NCBI GenBank assembly: GCA_028821605.1 | Contig: JAPPFM010000053.1 | Coordinates: 183,527-247,526 of the forward strand | Length of the DNA: 64,000 bases | From: Candidatus Poribacteria bacterium | GTDB lineage: Bacteria > Poribacteria > WGA-4E > WGA-3G | Direction of reading: 5' to 3' | Part shown: in pieces, positions 1 to 9,237 of the stretch | How positions within the stretch are numbered: the stretch's first letter is position 1 | Layout of the letters: every line of letters begins with the position of its first letter | Position numbers and translations under genes: made by a program | Notes under the pieces: model-generated | Told to the model about the DNA's origin: nothing | Databases searched by the model: none | The model's input: only the letters and a program-made list of their open reading frames with translations

Positions 1-1841
1 CTACTACTGTTTATCTGTTCTGCGGTGATTCCTTTTTTCGGCGTAAAGGGTTCTTCGCCTCCAAATTCCCAGCCTGCGCCGTTAGCTTTCCAAAGAAAAG
101 TGAGTCCCTTTGTCCAGTATGTCCATTCCTCATTCACGCGTCCATTACGGGTAAGTCTAAAAATGTCTTCAGGCTCACCGTACCGTTTTCTAATTTCCCA
201 GCGTCCACCGTCCTCAATTTCCGCCATATTCCCTTCTTCATCAATATAGGTGGCGAAAATGTCAATATCAATGTGCGATGTTGTCTGACCCGGGAACACA
301 TTGATCATCGTAGGTTCACCGCGCGCCGGTTGGCGTGTGCCATATATCCCAACGCCATCGGTGATACCCGTTTTTCCGTCTTTGTTTGCGTCCATCACTG
401 CCATCACATAGTAGCTGCCGGGCAGGGCGGAGACCTGATAACTCCCGTCACTTGCAACGGAAATTGGCATGGCGATGGGTGCACTAAAATCGAAAGTATA
501 GGAGAGCGTCAAAATGCCGTGTTGAATGGTGTGCCCATCCCACACGATTCGTCCGGTGATGTTGCCCTGTTCGATGTGTGTTTCAATGCCGGGTGGTGCA
601 GGGTGAAGATGTCCGTTCGTGTCATAGCGAGCACTTATCACGAGTTCGATGTCAAGGTTTTCTCCCTCTGCAAGTGTGATCGGAGCCGGGGGTTGCATCG
701 TGATGTCCACTGTTCCATACCCCCCCAAACCGTCGCCATCGCTGTATCTGCCGTCTTTGTCAGCATCGAAGTTAACGATGACATAGTATTCACCCGCTGG
801 AAGCGCGATGCGGAATATACCTCCGGCAGCTGTATCTCCACTTGCAATAGGGGTGACCAAAGTGGGTTCGCCATACACTTCGACGCGTGCGGTCGCATCT
901 TCAGGAAGGGATACGTGCCCTGTGAGGATACTCGTGTTTTTAGTCTGTGTCTTTTTGCGTGTCTGATAGGTCGCTGTAATCCCTATCGCAATGTCTTCAG
1001 TGAATTTATTTGGGGAGATCAGCACCGGTTCTGGGAATTCGCCGCGCTTCCGCATATTTTCGACACCGTAGAACCCGAAGTCATCGCCTGCATCCAATTT
1101 ATTCGTGTTGTTGTTGTCGACAATCGCCATGAGGTAGTATTTCCCCGGCAACAGATTGAGTTCCCATGTTCCTGACTCTGTTACTGGGGCAATACCGGCG
1201 CGATATTTCCAAGAGAGGTCTGTATACGCCAGAATTAAGGCTTTTCGATTTTCGAGAGGTGATTGTGAACTTTGCTTCGTCTGAGCAACACTGAGTGTGC
1301 CACTACAGCCAGATGTTGCGGTGCGCAATTCCGTTTGGAATTGTTGGAGTTGACTCGGTTCATATTGAGAAGTTGAAACAATTTTAGGCTCTCTGTTAAC
1401 GTAAGTCATCCGTGCGGTTATCGGAATCTCTATGCCTTGCACTTTTTCTTTGTCATCCACTTCGATTAACTGATACTTTTGCTGTTGATCGTTCCAATTG
1501 GTAATTCCAAAGATACCCAAACCATCGCCTGCATCAAAATTGCCGGATTTATCGACATCAACGTAAGCGACGAGATAATAGCGACCCGGTTCAACACGGA
1601 GCGTGAATCGACCGTCGCCGAGTTGCGGAATCCCGCTAATATATAGATCTCTGAGTTTATCGTCCCGATAGACCGATATGCTCGTATGTGATAGATCTTG
1701 CCCCTCCCAGATAACATTTCCCGCTAAGGTTGCGGTCATCCGTTTTGTGGCAGGATTCTCTTGGGCGGATAGGTCTTGACAGACAATTTCACTGACAAGC
1801 CCAATGCTAATAGCGAGTAGCAACAGCATCAATCGGTTCAT
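1..1841 (-). CDS. Secreted repeat protein with EF-hand-like loops (3' end cut by window edge)
   Basis: A reading frame runs without a stop from an ATG at 1841 to the left edge, giving 613 visible residues with no C-terminus. The N-terminus (MNRLMLLLLAISIGLV) is a signal peptide. Four copies of a module are visible near residues 81-110, 228-258, 345-376 and 470-500. Each ends with a [LV][LEP]PGxYYxxA strand followed by an Asp/Asn-rich loop such as DVDKSGNFDAGDGLG, DADKDGRYSDGDGLG or DANKDGKTGITDGVG. These loops resemble EF-hand or dockerin calcium-binding loops carried on small beta-sandwich domains. The protein is most likely exported and calcium-stabilised, but no enzymatic domain is visible and I do not recognise the family. 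It is divergent from the LamG gene at 2074, with about 230 bp between them. Confidence 0.8.
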   Translation of the reverse strand, partial: MNRLMLLLLAISIGLVSEIVCQDLSAQENPATKRMTATLAGNVIWEGQDLSHTSISVYRDDKLRDLYISGIPQLGDGRFTLRVEPGRYYLVAYVDVDKSGNFDAGDGLGIFGITNWNDQQQKYQLIEVDDKEKVQGIEIPITARMTYVNREPKIVSTSQYEPSQLQQFQTELRTATSGCSGTLSVAQTKQSSQSPLENRKALILAYTDLSWKYRAGIAPVTESGTWELNLLPGKYYLMAIVDNNNTNKLDAGDDFGFYGVENMRKRGEFPEPVLISPNKFTEDIAIGITATYQTRKKTQTKNTSILTGHVSLPEDATARVEVYGEPTLVTPIASGDTAAGGIFRIALPAGEYYVIVNFDADKDGRYSDGDGLGGYGTVDITMQPPAPITLAEGENLDIELVISARYDTNGHLHPAPPGIETHIEQGNITGRIVWDGHTIQHGILTLSYTFDFSAPIAMPISVASDGSYQVSALPGSYYVMAVMDANKDGKTGITDGVGIYGTRQPARGEPTMINVFPGQTTSHIDIDIFATYIDEEGNMAEIEDGGRWEIRKRYGEPEDIFRLTRNGRVNEEWTYWTKGLTFLWKANGAGWEFGGEEPFTPKKGITAEQINSS

Positions 1842-1950
1842 TTTTTGTTCCTTTGCCCCTGTTTCTTTGGTGTTGTTATTATGTGTAGATGGCATTAATG
1901 GTAACACATACAAGGATAATTTGCAAGTAGGAATGATTTCCTTAAAACAT

Positions 1951-1980
1951 TTGACTTTGGCACGAAATGTATGTTATAAT
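1951..1980 (+). promoter_or_regulatory. Sigma70-type promoter for the LamG gene at 2074
   Basis: TTGACT at 1951-1956 and TATAAT at 1975-1980 are separated by 18 bp. The expected transcription start lies about 85 nt before the ATG at 2074. This matches the consensus of a housekeeping sigma factor, which is encoded in this window. Confidence 0.7.
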
Positions 1981-2073
1981 ATATTTAATTCGTTTACCTA
2001 TTGCGGGTAGGTACAAAACCTTTTTTCTGCCCGCTCCAAACCACAACTTGAACCTAAAGAGGAGCAATTGGCA

Positions 2074-2841
2074 ATGAGAATAAAGGGCTATTATATATGT
2101 GTCGTACTGCTGATGTTGAGTCTATCGGCACCTGCAGTATTCGCACAAGATGCACAAGCAGATAAGCTGCTTGGGTGGTGGTTGTTTGATAGTGAAAAAG
2201 ACGAAATCGGCAATTGGGATGACATAGATCTTCACGGTGCGGAACTCAAAGATGGTCAACTGATTGTTGAGACTGGGAAATGGGCACACGCCCTTGAATA
2301 CGAGGGGCCTGATATCGAAGAGAAAACTTTGATGACATGGGTTGCTCTGGACAACCTTGCCGCAACGAAAGGCTCAGCACTCACGTTAGATAAAGCTTCC
2401 GAGGACCAGTTTAACGCAATTGTCTACGCCGAACGGCAACCGAATCAATGGATGTCTGGAAGCAGTTGGTTCCATCGCACTGAGGATTTCCCAAAAGCGC
2501 ACAATGAAAAGAAAGAAGGCGAAATGGTGTACTTAGCCTTCACTTACGAAGATAAAGGTGGGACTTACAAGATAACTGGTTACCGCAACGGTGTGAGCCT
2601 CGGAAGTTATGAAAAGGGCGACATCAAAACCTGGCCCACAGGTGATGCCGAAGCGATCTGGGGGAAACGACATACAAACGGACTCGGCGGTCCCGGAGAC
2701 CTCAACGCTCATATTGAGGAATCGCGTATTTACTCCGTTGCATTGACAGAAGACGAAGTTAACGAAATGGAAATCGGAACGCTTTCTGTTGATCCCAAGG
2801 GCAAACTTGCCACCAAATGGGCAAAACTTAAAGCGAAGTAA
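2074..2841 (+). CDS. Secreted LamG/concanavalin-like protein with conserved C-terminal tail
   Basis: A 255-aa exported protein. The start is ATG 2074, 9 nt after AAAGAGGAG at 2056-2064. A TTG two codons earlier is too close to that site. Residues 1-25 form a signal peptide ending near FAQD. The body has the features of a laminin-G/concanavalin-like jelly roll (ALEYEG, MTWVAL, LNAHIEESRIYSVALTEDEV), a fold that usually binds glycans or acts as an adhesive module. The last residues, VDPKGKLATKWAKLKAK, match the ends of three other secreted proteins here (2919-3602, 5712-6740, 30689-31471). An intrinsic terminator follows at 2852-2887. Ligand and partner are unknown. Confidence 0.8.
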   Translation: MRIKGYYICVVLLMLSLSAPAVFAQDAQADKLLGWWLFDSEKDEIGNWDDIDLHGAELKDGQLIVETGKWAHALEYEGPDIEEKTLMTWVALDNLAATKGSALTLDKASEDQFNAIVYAERQPNQWMSGSSWFHRTEDFPKAHNEKKEGEMVYLAFTYEDKGGTYKITGYRNGVSLGSYEKGDIKTWPTGDAEAIWGKRHTNGLGGPGDLNAHIEESRIYSVALTEDEVNEMEIGTLSVDPKGKLATKWAKLKAK

Positions 2842-2851
2842 GACCTTAAGG

Positions 2852-2887
2852 ATAGGGCGAGGTTCTCGGACCTCCTCCCTATTTTTT
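2852..2887 (+). terminator. Intrinsic terminator after the first LamG gene
   Basis: ATAGGG (2852-2857) and GAGGT (2859-2863) pair with ACCTC (2870-2874) and CCCTAT (2877-2882). The stem is followed by a T run at 2882-2887. A second small hairpin, TGGGTTT/AAACCCA, lies at 2892-2909. Confidence 0.7.
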
Positions 2888-2918
2888 CCGTTGGGTTTAG
2901 CGAAACCCACCAACCGTG

Positions 2919-3602
2919 ATGGGCGTTATGAAAAGCGGACTCACACTCTTTGTGATGTGCATCAGTGTCTATTTTGCTTCCTCTGCGACTGCTGGTGAGC
3001 ACGTTTGGACGTTTGACAACAATGCCGCCGATTGGACCCCCGCGAATGGTACTTGGGAAGTCGAAGAGGGGGTCTATAAACAGACGACGCGCTGGGGTGA
3101 AGCACAGAAAGCGTTGGTTGATGGGATGGAATGGACAGATCACACGCTGGAAGCAAAGGTCCGTGTTGATGACGGACATTGGGGTGGTATCGTTTTTCGG
3201 GCGCAAAATGAGTTTGAGTACTATGTGTACCTCATCTGCCCGAAGGAAAACAAATCTGAATTGTGGCGACATCGGCGCAGCACCGCCTTTAAAGACGGGT
3301 TTGAGGCACGTGATGAAATTGAACACGACATTGAACCTATCGGGCTTACAATTACTCGCAACGAATGGTTCACACTCCGCGTCGCCGTTGAAGGCAGCCG
3401 CATCGCAGTCGCAATTAATGGGATAGAACAGGGTGTCTTTTTTGATGGTACATATCCCATTGGAAAAGTCGGCGTTTGGACGTGGGATACACAAGCCAGC
3501 TTTGATGATGTAAGCGTTAAGGGTGACACAACAACTTCCCTCACAGAAATTGAGCCTCAGGGAAAGCTTGCGATGTCGTGGGCAGCCTTGAAAAGACGAT
3601 AA
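2919..3602 (+). CDS. Secreted LamG/DUF1080-like jelly-roll protein with conserved C-terminal tail
   Basis: About 227 aa with a signal peptide (MKSGLTLFVMCISVYFASS, ending near ATAG). The remainder is a single beta-sandwich of the concanavalin/DUF1080 type: WTFDNNAADWTPANGTWEV, then GGIVFRAQNEFEYYVYLI and NEWFTLRVAVEGSRIAVAINGI. This pattern occurs in glycan-binding or glycoside-hydrolase-associated domains. GTG 2916, ATG 2919 and ATG 2928 are all possible starts and none has a clear Shine-Dalgarno site; 2928 gives the most compact signal peptide. The C-terminus IEPQGKLAMSWAALKRR belongs to the tail family described in the findings. It lies downstream of the LamG gene at 2074 but beyond a terminator. 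Confidence 0.75.
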   Translation: MGVMKSGLTLFVMCISVYFASSATAGEHVWTFDNNAADWTPANGTWEVEEGVYKQTTRWGEAQKALVDGMEWTDHTLEAKVRVDDGHWGGIVFRAQNEFEYYVYLICPKENKSELWRHRRSTAFKDGFEARDEIEHDIEPIGLTITRNEWFTLRVAVEGSRIAVAINGIEQGVFFDGTYPIGKVGVWTWDTQASFDDVSVKGDTTTSLTEIEPQGKLAMSWAALKRR

Positions 3603-3671
3603 TCTTATACAAACGAAGAGGAATAAATTTATTTTAAACGCGCTTTTTGAGCGTATATTAGGAGGATCTTA

Positions 3672-4139
3672 ATGTCAGATGTAGGAAGTGCTGCACCAGA
3701 TTTCACCTTGACGGGTGCAGTCAATCAAGAAGATACCGAAGTTTCATTGAGCGATTATGCGGGTAAAAACTTAGTTGTTCTTTTCTATCCGCTCGCTTTT
3801 TCCCCGGTCTGTGCTGAGCAGGTGCCAGATTTTAATGACAATCTCGCTGCAATTCGGGCGAAAGGTGCTGATGTCATTGCTATCAACCGCGATTCGACAT
3901 TTGCCCACAAAGCATGGAGCGAGGATCTCGGTGGTGTCGATTTTCCGCTTCTCGCCGATATGAACCTCGCTGTTTCCAAGGAATTCGGCATGGCACTTGA
4001 AGAGGTTGGGATTACCACGCGCGGCGTGTTTATTATTGACAAGGCGGGGAAGATTGCCTTTAAACACGTTGAAGAGGCTCCGCCGGATAACACACTGACA
4101 GCTGAGCAAGTTCTGGGCGAGTTGGACAAATTACAATAA
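3672..4139 (+). CDS. Peroxiredoxin, AhpE/AhpC-TSA family, 1-Cys type
   Basis: A 155-aa thiol peroxidase that would reduce H2O2 and organic hydroperoxides in the cytoplasm. The thioredoxin fold begins at VGSAAPDFTLTG. The peroxidatic cysteine is Cys47 in the context FYPLAFSPVCAEQ, matching the PxxxxxxC pattern of AhpE-like enzymes. It is the only cysteine in the protein, so a 1-Cys mechanism with an external reductant is expected. A strong AGGAGG lies just before ATG 3672. Length is normal for the family. There is no signal peptide, and no reductase gene is adjacent. Confidence 0.92.
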   Translation: MSDVGSAAPDFTLTGAVNQEDTEVSLSDYAGKNLVVLFYPLAFSPVCAEQVPDFNDNLAAIRAKGADVIAINRDSTFAHKAWSEDLGGVDFPLLADMNLAVSKEFGMALEEVGITTRGVFIIDKAGKIAFKHVEEAPPDNTLTAEQVLGELDKLQ

Positions 4140-4267
4140 ATATTCCGGCGTAACCGATATTATAGGCACGGTCTGTGTGCCTTAACGAAACGGAGAAGCG
4201 GGTGTCTGGCGGAACTTGCAAATGATGATTGTATATCATGCCAACACCCCTTTTCATTTTAACTTGA

Positions 4268-4406
4268 TTAGGGCTTACGCAGCTTCCTTCGCGGGCGAGG
4301 TTTCTAGGGGAAATCCGCAGAAATACCCAAGCAATACCCCCAGCAAAAACATCTCGCCAGCGGCGTGCGGTACGTAGGTATTCATAAGAAAATTGCGTAA
4401 GTCCTA
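4268..4406. repeat. MITE-like element with AGGRCTTACGCA terminal inverted repeats
   Basis: AGGGCTTACGCA at 4270-4281 and TGCGTAAGTCCT at 4394-4405 are inverted repeats matching at 11 of 12 positions. They flank a 112-bp core containing GGCGAGGTTTCTAGGGG, CCCAAGCAA and CTCGCCAGCGG motifs and no coding capacity. The right half recurs at 41571-41621, and parts of the core recur at 9238-9283 and, inverted, at 47846-47897. It fills the gap before tRNA-Gly. Confidence 0.6.
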
Positions 4407-4415
4407 TTGATAACA

Positions 4416-4444
4416 TTGACAATGCCAAAAATGTATGATATAAT
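4416..4444 (+). promoter_or_regulatory. Sigma70-type promoter for tRNA-Gly
   Basis: A perfect TTGACA (4416-4421) and a perfect TATAAT (4439-4444) are spaced by 17 bp. They end 9 bp before the tRNA. Confidence 0.85.
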
Positions 4445-4453
4445 ACCATTAAT

Positions 4454-4525
4454 GCGGGTGTAGCTCAGCGGTAGAGCGTCAGCTTCCCAAGCTGAGGGTC
4501 GCGGGTTCAATTCCCGTCACCCGCT
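4454..4525 (+). tRNA. tRNA-Gly (CCC)
   Basis: A 72-nt cloverleaf. Acceptor GCGGGTG (4454-4460) pairs with CACCCGC (4518-4524). The D arm is TAGCTCAGCGGTAGAGC, and the anticodon stem TCAGC/GCTGA encloses loop TTCCCAA with anticodon CCC. The T arm is GCGGGTTCAATTCCCGT. CCA is not encoded. Confidence 0.95.
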
Positions 4526-4567
4526 TAAATATTTGACTTAAAAAATTGCCTAAAACTGAGGAAATTC

Positions 4568-5662
4568 ATGGCACGACTCACGAAAGAAGAAATCCAAGAA
4601 GATAAGTTTGTTGAAGGGATTCTGAAAGTCTACGCGTCCATAAAGGAGAATCTGCGAACCATTATCATTGTTGTAGGCGTAGTACTTGCTGCTGTCGCTG
4701 GCTATGCGGCGTATTATCAGAATCAAGAGAACCAACGCGCCGCAGCTGCTATTTCGCTCCGTGAAGCCACCGAGGCTTATGGAACCGCATCGGAAACCCT
4801 TTTCGATGCAGAGAAATTAGCGGAGAGTGAAGAATCGCTGAAAACAGCACAGACGCAACTTCGAGAAGTCTTTGAGAAACACCCGAATACGGTTTTTTCG
4901 GACAAAGCACGGTATCAGTACGCCAGCACACTCTATTATCAGGGGAACTACGCGGAGGCACGCACGCACTTTCAGCAGATAATTGCAGAGCATCAACCTG
5001 AAAATCAGATATATAGTCTATATGCCCAAAAGGCGATAGGTAATACCTACGAACAGGAAGGCGACTACGAAAAAGCCATTGCCGCCTATCAAGCGAGGGC
5101 ATTCCCTCCCACACCACAACTCTCACCTGAGATTCGGAAATTTGTGCTCGCTGAAGCTAAATTTAATCAAGCACTCGTTTATGAAAAGTCGGGTGATTCG
5201 GCTGCAGCAAGGGTAGCCTATAAAGAGATTGTAGACGAATTCCGAACAACACTTGAGGCAGGACTTGCCCAGAAAAGCCTTGAACTACTTGGAGAAGCAA
5301 AAGAAGTTATCGATGCCATTGGAGAACCATTAGATACCTCAGATGCAGAAAAACTGGAAGGCGAAAAGCGTTACTATGAGGCTTATGTTGCGTATACCGA
5401 TGCAATTCGCACCTATAAGGTAAACAAGGACATTCAGAGTGGATTGTCTTCGGAACTCCGAAAAAAAATTGGAAGTTTTGAAAAAGGAGCGTTGGCGGTA
5501 ATAAATAGTATTCAAAACGCTCGTCGTGCTGACAAGGACGGCAGAGAAACCTCGGCACTGTACAGTTATGATGTGGTTGTTGAACTTGAAAAACTGGGGT
5601 TAAGTCGCCGTCTCTATGAGAACGCACTGCTCCACTATAAACGACTTGAACCCGCCCAATAA
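4568..5662 (+). CDS. Membrane-anchored TPR protein (YfgM/TPR_21-like)
   Basis: 364 aa. A short cytoplasmic N-terminus is followed by one transmembrane helix at about residues 30-50 (TIIIVVGVVLAAVAGYAAYY). The rest is alpha-helical and contains tetratricopeptide repeats, for example TLYYQGNYAEARTHFQQI and AIGNTYEQEGDYEKAIAAYQ. This layout is that of YfgM/TPR_21 proteins, which associate with the SecYEG translocon and periplasmic chaperones. Here the match is architectural only. The gene follows tRNA-Gly by 42 bp and precedes the beta-propeller gene at 5712, so a role in envelope assembly is plausible. Confidence 0.75.
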   Translation: MARLTKEEIQEDKFVEGILKVYASIKENLRTIIIVVGVVLAAVAGYAAYYQNQENQRAAAAISLREATEAYGTASETLFDAEKLAESEESLKTAQTQLREVFEKHPNTVFSDKARYQYASTLYYQGNYAEARTHFQQIIAEHQPENQIYSLYAQKAIGNTYEQEGDYEKAIAAYQARAFPPTPQLSPEIRKFVLAEAKFNQALVYEKSGDSAAARVAYKEIVDEFRTTLEAGLAQKSLELLGEAKEVIDAIGEPLDTSDAEKLEGEKRYYEAYVAYTDAIRTYKVNKDIQSGLSSELRKKIGSFEKGALAVINSIQNARRADKDGRETSALYSYDVVVELEKLGLSRRLYENALLHYKRLEPAQ

Positions 5663-5711
5663 TTTTAAATTTATTTTTTATTTTCAGTCTATTTTTTTAT
5701 AAGGAGTAGTA

Positions 5712-6740
5712 ATGACACCTAAATATAGCATTATACGTCTTTATGCCGCTAAAGCGGCTATGTTCGCTTTCTTGGGCGTGCTTATTCTAACCCTTGTTTC
5801 ATTCACCTCACTCGGCGAAGCTGAGCCAACTGGATATTTCGCGTACGCAGTTAATGGGTTTGATGAAAATCTGGGTCGGTTTGATTGGAATCTATATATC
5901 ACCGAACTCAGTGGCACTAAAGATTTAAAGGCTGTCTCCTTGAATCACAAAGGGATGTACCCATCATGGGGACCCGACGGAGATGTGCTCTATTTCATCC
6001 AACGCGGTAAAGGACACGCTGATATCTATTCCGTTGATCCGGAAAATCCAAAAAATAAAAAGCGGATTACGCCGATTTCTGGCACGTATCGATTTCTTTC
6101 CGTTTCTCCCAATGGCAAAAAACTCGCTTTCAACGGTTATACCTTAGATCAGTTACCCCAAGAAAACCAGATTTGGGTGCTGGATGTTGAGACCGGAGAA
6201 ATGGAAGTAATGACGCAAGTACCGCACTTGGGATGGCCGTACTCATTCTATGGAATATCTTGGTCGCCCAGTGGAAAACGGCTTGTCTTCTCGCTGTCCA
6301 GACCCGGCTGGTTGGAACACATGTATCTTTTAGACGTTGAAACGAAAGAGATAGAGGTCTTAACCGAACTCCATAAAGATTTTTATCCTGTATGGTCTCC
6401 TGATGGTAACCGCATCCTCTTTCTCAGATGGAATAGAGAGTTTGACACGTTTTACACGGTTGACGTTGAAACCAAAGCAATCCAACCCTTGTTTGATGTT
6501 GATAAAGCCACTGGCTATTGGGGGGATTGGTCGCCTGAGGGGGACTATATCGTCTATTCTCGATGGGGATCTATCTACCTGTATAACTTCGCAACCGATG
6601 AGACCGAGGCAATAGTAGAGGTTGACGGAAGTATCTTCGTCATTGCATGGTCGCGGGAAGGGGCTGTATTGTCGGTCGAACCAGAGGAGAAATTGGTCAC
6701 GACATGGAGTGCTCTTAAACGTAGCGCTGATCAGAAATAA
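5712..6740 (+). CDS. Exported TolB-like (PD40) beta-propeller with conserved C-terminal tail
   Basis: 342 aa with an N-terminal hydrophobic segment (AMFAFLGVLILTLVSF) acting as signal peptide or anchor. Several WD40-like PD40 blades follow, for example SWGPDGDVLYFI, SVSPNGKKLAFNGY, SWSPSGKRLVFSLS and VWSPDGNRILFLRW. The fold is that of TolB and related periplasmic propellers, which bind proteins or ligands. A clear AAGGAG site precedes ATG 5712. The end, VEPEEKLVTTWSALKR plus SADQK, carries the same tail as the LamG proteins here. Because the fold differs, the tail is not part of the LamG domain. Confidence 0.78.
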   Translation: MTPKYSIIRLYAAKAAMFAFLGVLILTLVSFTSLGEAEPTGYFAYAVNGFDENLGRFDWNLYITELSGTKDLKAVSLNHKGMYPSWGPDGDVLYFIQRGKGHADIYSVDPENPKNKKRITPISGTYRFLSVSPNGKKLAFNGYTLDQLPQENQIWVLDVETGEMEVMTQVPHLGWPYSFYGISWSPSGKRLVFSLSRPGWLEHMYLLDVETKEIEVLTELHKDFYPVWSPDGNRILFLRWNREFDTFYTVDVETKAIQPLFDVDKATGYWGDWSPEGDYIVYSRWGSIYLYNFATDETEAIVEVDGSIFVIAWSREGAVLSVEPEEKLVTTWSALKRSADQK

Positions 6741-6794
6741 CGTTTTACTGATTGTCGTTTGGGGCTTCAAGCACATTTAGGAAGGGACGAACCG

Positions 6795-9212
6795 GTGTTA
6801 GCCAATGTTGAACAAGCGTTAGAATACGATAAAATCCGGGAACTACTGAAAAAGTATACCGCTTCTCAACTGGGGACGGCGCGCGTTGATACGCTTATGC
6901 CGTCTTATGACGTTGACAAGGTTCGTTACCTACTCGCGTTGTGCAGTGAAGTTAAATTTTTTCATCAAGTCTACGGTGGAATTCCGCTCAATGGCTTAAG
7001 GGATATCCGGAAGTCTCTGAGCCATGCGTCTAAGGTGGGCGCACTCTTAGATGCTGAAGAACTTCTTGATGTCCGAAAGGTTGCACAGATTCCGACAGAC
7101 ATTCACCGTGTCTTTGAGAAACGCGACCGAGAAGAATTTCCGAACCTCTTTTCCATTGTAGATGCGCTCCCAATGTTCCCGGAATTGGTTGAGGCAATTG
7201 GCGATTGCATTGATGCTGAAGGTAACTTGCTGGATCGCGCCAGCCCTGAATTACGCGCTATTCGTCGTAAGTTATCACGCCTCCGCGAAGATATACATCA
7301 AAAACTGGAAGCGACACTGCGTTCACCAGAGCATCAAAAAGCGATTCAGGAATCGGTCATCACCTCTCGAAACAATCGTTACGTTATCCCAATAAAGCAG
7401 GAAGCGCGAACCTCTTTTCGAGGGGTCGTTCAGGGGCAATCCACAAGTGGTGCTACCTTCTTTGTAGAGCCTTTGGATATTGTCCAGATGAACAATGCGC
7501 TCCACGAAGCCGCTGAAGCGGAACAACGCGAAATTCGACGCATCCTCCTTGACCTCACCGATCGCGTGCGCGACAACCTACACGAATTGGAACTTTCCCT
7601 TGAGTTGTTAGCAGAACTTGATTTTTTAAACGCAAAGGCGCGTTTTAGTCTTGCACTGAAGGCTGTTGAACCTAAATTGAATACCAATGGCGTTGTAAAA
7701 CTAATTGAAGCGAGACATCCAATACTTGAATTCCACCTTCAGGAGGCTCGTAAATCCGATACAGATTCTGAAGTGAACACAGATCTGCCGACACACGTTG
7801 TACCGACGAACATACATATCGGCAAAAAGTTCAAGACACTGGTTATTACCGGTCCAAATACCGGGGGCAAAACAGTTGTTCTCAAAACGGTTGGGCTTTT
7901 AGTACTCATGGCACAATCCGGTTTACATATCCCCGCAGAGCATGGGAGCCGAATCGCTATCTTTGACCATGTGTTCGCTGACATCGGGGACGATCAAGGG
8001 ATAGAACAGAGCTTGAGTACCTTTTCCTCGCATATCACTAAAATTGCGGAGATGCTCCGGAAAATTGAGCATGCTGAGCACACGCTTGTATTGTTGGATG
8101 AGATTGGTGCTGGAACGGATCCCAGTGAAGGCACTGCGCTCGGTATGGCACTCCTTGATTGGCTTGGAGAGAGACAAGTTAATACTATCGTCACGACACA
8201 CTACGGAGCACTCAAGGCGTATGCGCATACACAGCCACGTATGGAAAACGCTTCAATGGAGTTTGATTGGACGACGCTGCGTCCGACATACCGGCTGCAG
8301 GTGGGTGTGCCGGGGAGTAGCAATGCCATAAAGATAGCCTCACAATTAGGAATTCCGTCTGAAATTCTTGATGAAGCACAAGAGCACTTAGGTAATAATA
8401 ATGTTGCTGTTGAAGATCTTCTCGTTCGTTTGCAGCAGACACAAGATGAATTGGAGACAGAACGCTCGCTTCTACACGACAAAATCCAAGCTGCTGAGAC
8501 AGCTTCTGAGAAACATGCACAACTCCTTCAAACGCTGGAATCGGAACGTGGGACGTTGAAACAGCAGGCTGAGAACGAAGCACGTGAAATCGTTTCCGGC
8601 GCGCGGCGAACTGTGGAAAAACTTGTTGCCGATATCCGAAAGAAACAAGCCTCTAAAGCCAGCATTCAAAACGCTTTCTCAGAAATAGAGACTGCCAAAA
8701 AGTCGCTTGAGAAAGAACGTCCCAAAAAACAATCCAACCAACCAAAATTTAAAGTTGATGTCGGTGATAAGGTTCGAGTCAAGAAACTAAACCGATTCGG
8801 GGAAGTCACCGCTGTTAAATCGAACGGGAGGATGCCACTCCAAATTCTGGTTGGAAATATGCAAATGCAAGCTGCGTATCACGATATTGACTCTGTTCAG
8901 CCGAAACAAAAAAGTTCTCATCTCTCAACCTCCGTCCTTGATATTCAATATAGCAAAGCCAACGCAATTACCGATGAACTTAACCTGCACGGGATGTTTG
9001 TAAAAGACGCATTGGACATTACCGTCAAATATCTTGATGACGCAGTCCTGGCAGGGTTACCATCGGTTCGCATTCTACACGGAAAAGGAACAGGTGCCTT
9101 GCGTAAAGCGGTTCATGAGGAGTTGCATGAAAATCCACTTGTATCCAAATATCAGATCGCACCGCTCAGCCAAGGTGGTGAAGGTGTAACCATCGTCACG
9201 TTCAAAGAGTGA
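6795..9212 (+). CDS. mutS2: MutS2 family DNA-binding ATPase with Smr domain
   Basis: 805 aa. MutS2 proteins bind branched DNA or collided ribosomes and carry a C-terminal Smr nuclease domain. Visible features are the N-terminal LEYDKI segment typical of the family, Walker A TGPNTGGKT (about residue 352), Walker B LLDEIGAGTDPSEG (about 433), a long coiled coil, and an Smr domain with LNLHG (about 729) and HGKGTG (about 762). I chose GTG 6795 because AGGAAGGG lies 8-10 nt upstream and the family motif follows directly; an upstream TTG at 6759 has no such site. The downstream frame that reaches dnaG begins overlapping the stop, so cotranscription with dnaG is likely. Confidence 0.93.
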   Translation: MLANVEQALEYDKIRELLKKYTASQLGTARVDTLMPSYDVDKVRYLLALCSEVKFFHQVYGGIPLNGLRDIRKSLSHASKVGALLDAEELLDVRKVAQIPTDIHRVFEKRDREEFPNLFSIVDALPMFPELVEAIGDCIDAEGNLLDRASPELRAIRRKLSRLREDIHQKLEATLRSPEHQKAIQESVITSRNNRYVIPIKQEARTSFRGVVQGQSTSGATFFVEPLDIVQMNNALHEAAEAEQREIRRILLDLTDRVRDNLHELELSLELLAELDFLNAKARFSLALKAVEPKLNTNGVVKLIEARHPILEFHLQEARKSDTDSEVNTDLPTHVVPTNIHIGKKFKTLVITGPNTGGKTVVLKTVGLLVLMAQSGLHIPAEHGSRIAIFDHVFADIGDDQGIEQSLSTFSSHITKIAEMLRKIEHAEHTLVLLDEIGAGTDPSEGTALGMALLDWLGERQVNTIVTTHYGALKAYAHTQPRMENASMEFDWTTLRPTYRLQVGVPGSSNAIKIASQLGIPSEILDEAQEHLGNNNVAVEDLLVRLQQTQDELETERSLLHDKIQAAETASEKHAQLLQTLESERGTLKQQAENEAREIVSGARRTVEKLVADIRKKQASKASIQNAFSEIETAKKSLEKERPKKQSNQPKFKVDVGDKVRVKKLNRFGEVTAVKSNGRMPLQILVGNMQMQAAYHDIDSVQPKQKSSHLSTSVLDIQYSKANAITDELNLHGMFVKDALDITVKYLDDAVLAGLPSVRILHGKGTGALRKAVHEELHENPLVSKYQIAPLSQGGEGVTIVTFKE

Positions 9213-9237
9213 GAAACTGCATTTCTGTTACCGGTGG

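Noticed and set aside
273..1175. A 300-codon open frame on the plus strand
   Set aside because: It is antisense to the EF-hand-loop protein, is rich in Cys, His and Arg, has no ribosome-binding site and no domain; the minus strand gives a full signal peptide and repeated modules.
2730..3494. A 254-codon minus-strand frame
   Set aside because: It runs antisense across two LamG-type genes and a terminator; composition is not protein-like.
4060..4449. A 129-codon minus-strand frame
   Set aside because: It spans the peroxiredoxin 3' end and the MITE-like repeat; no ribosome-binding site or domain.
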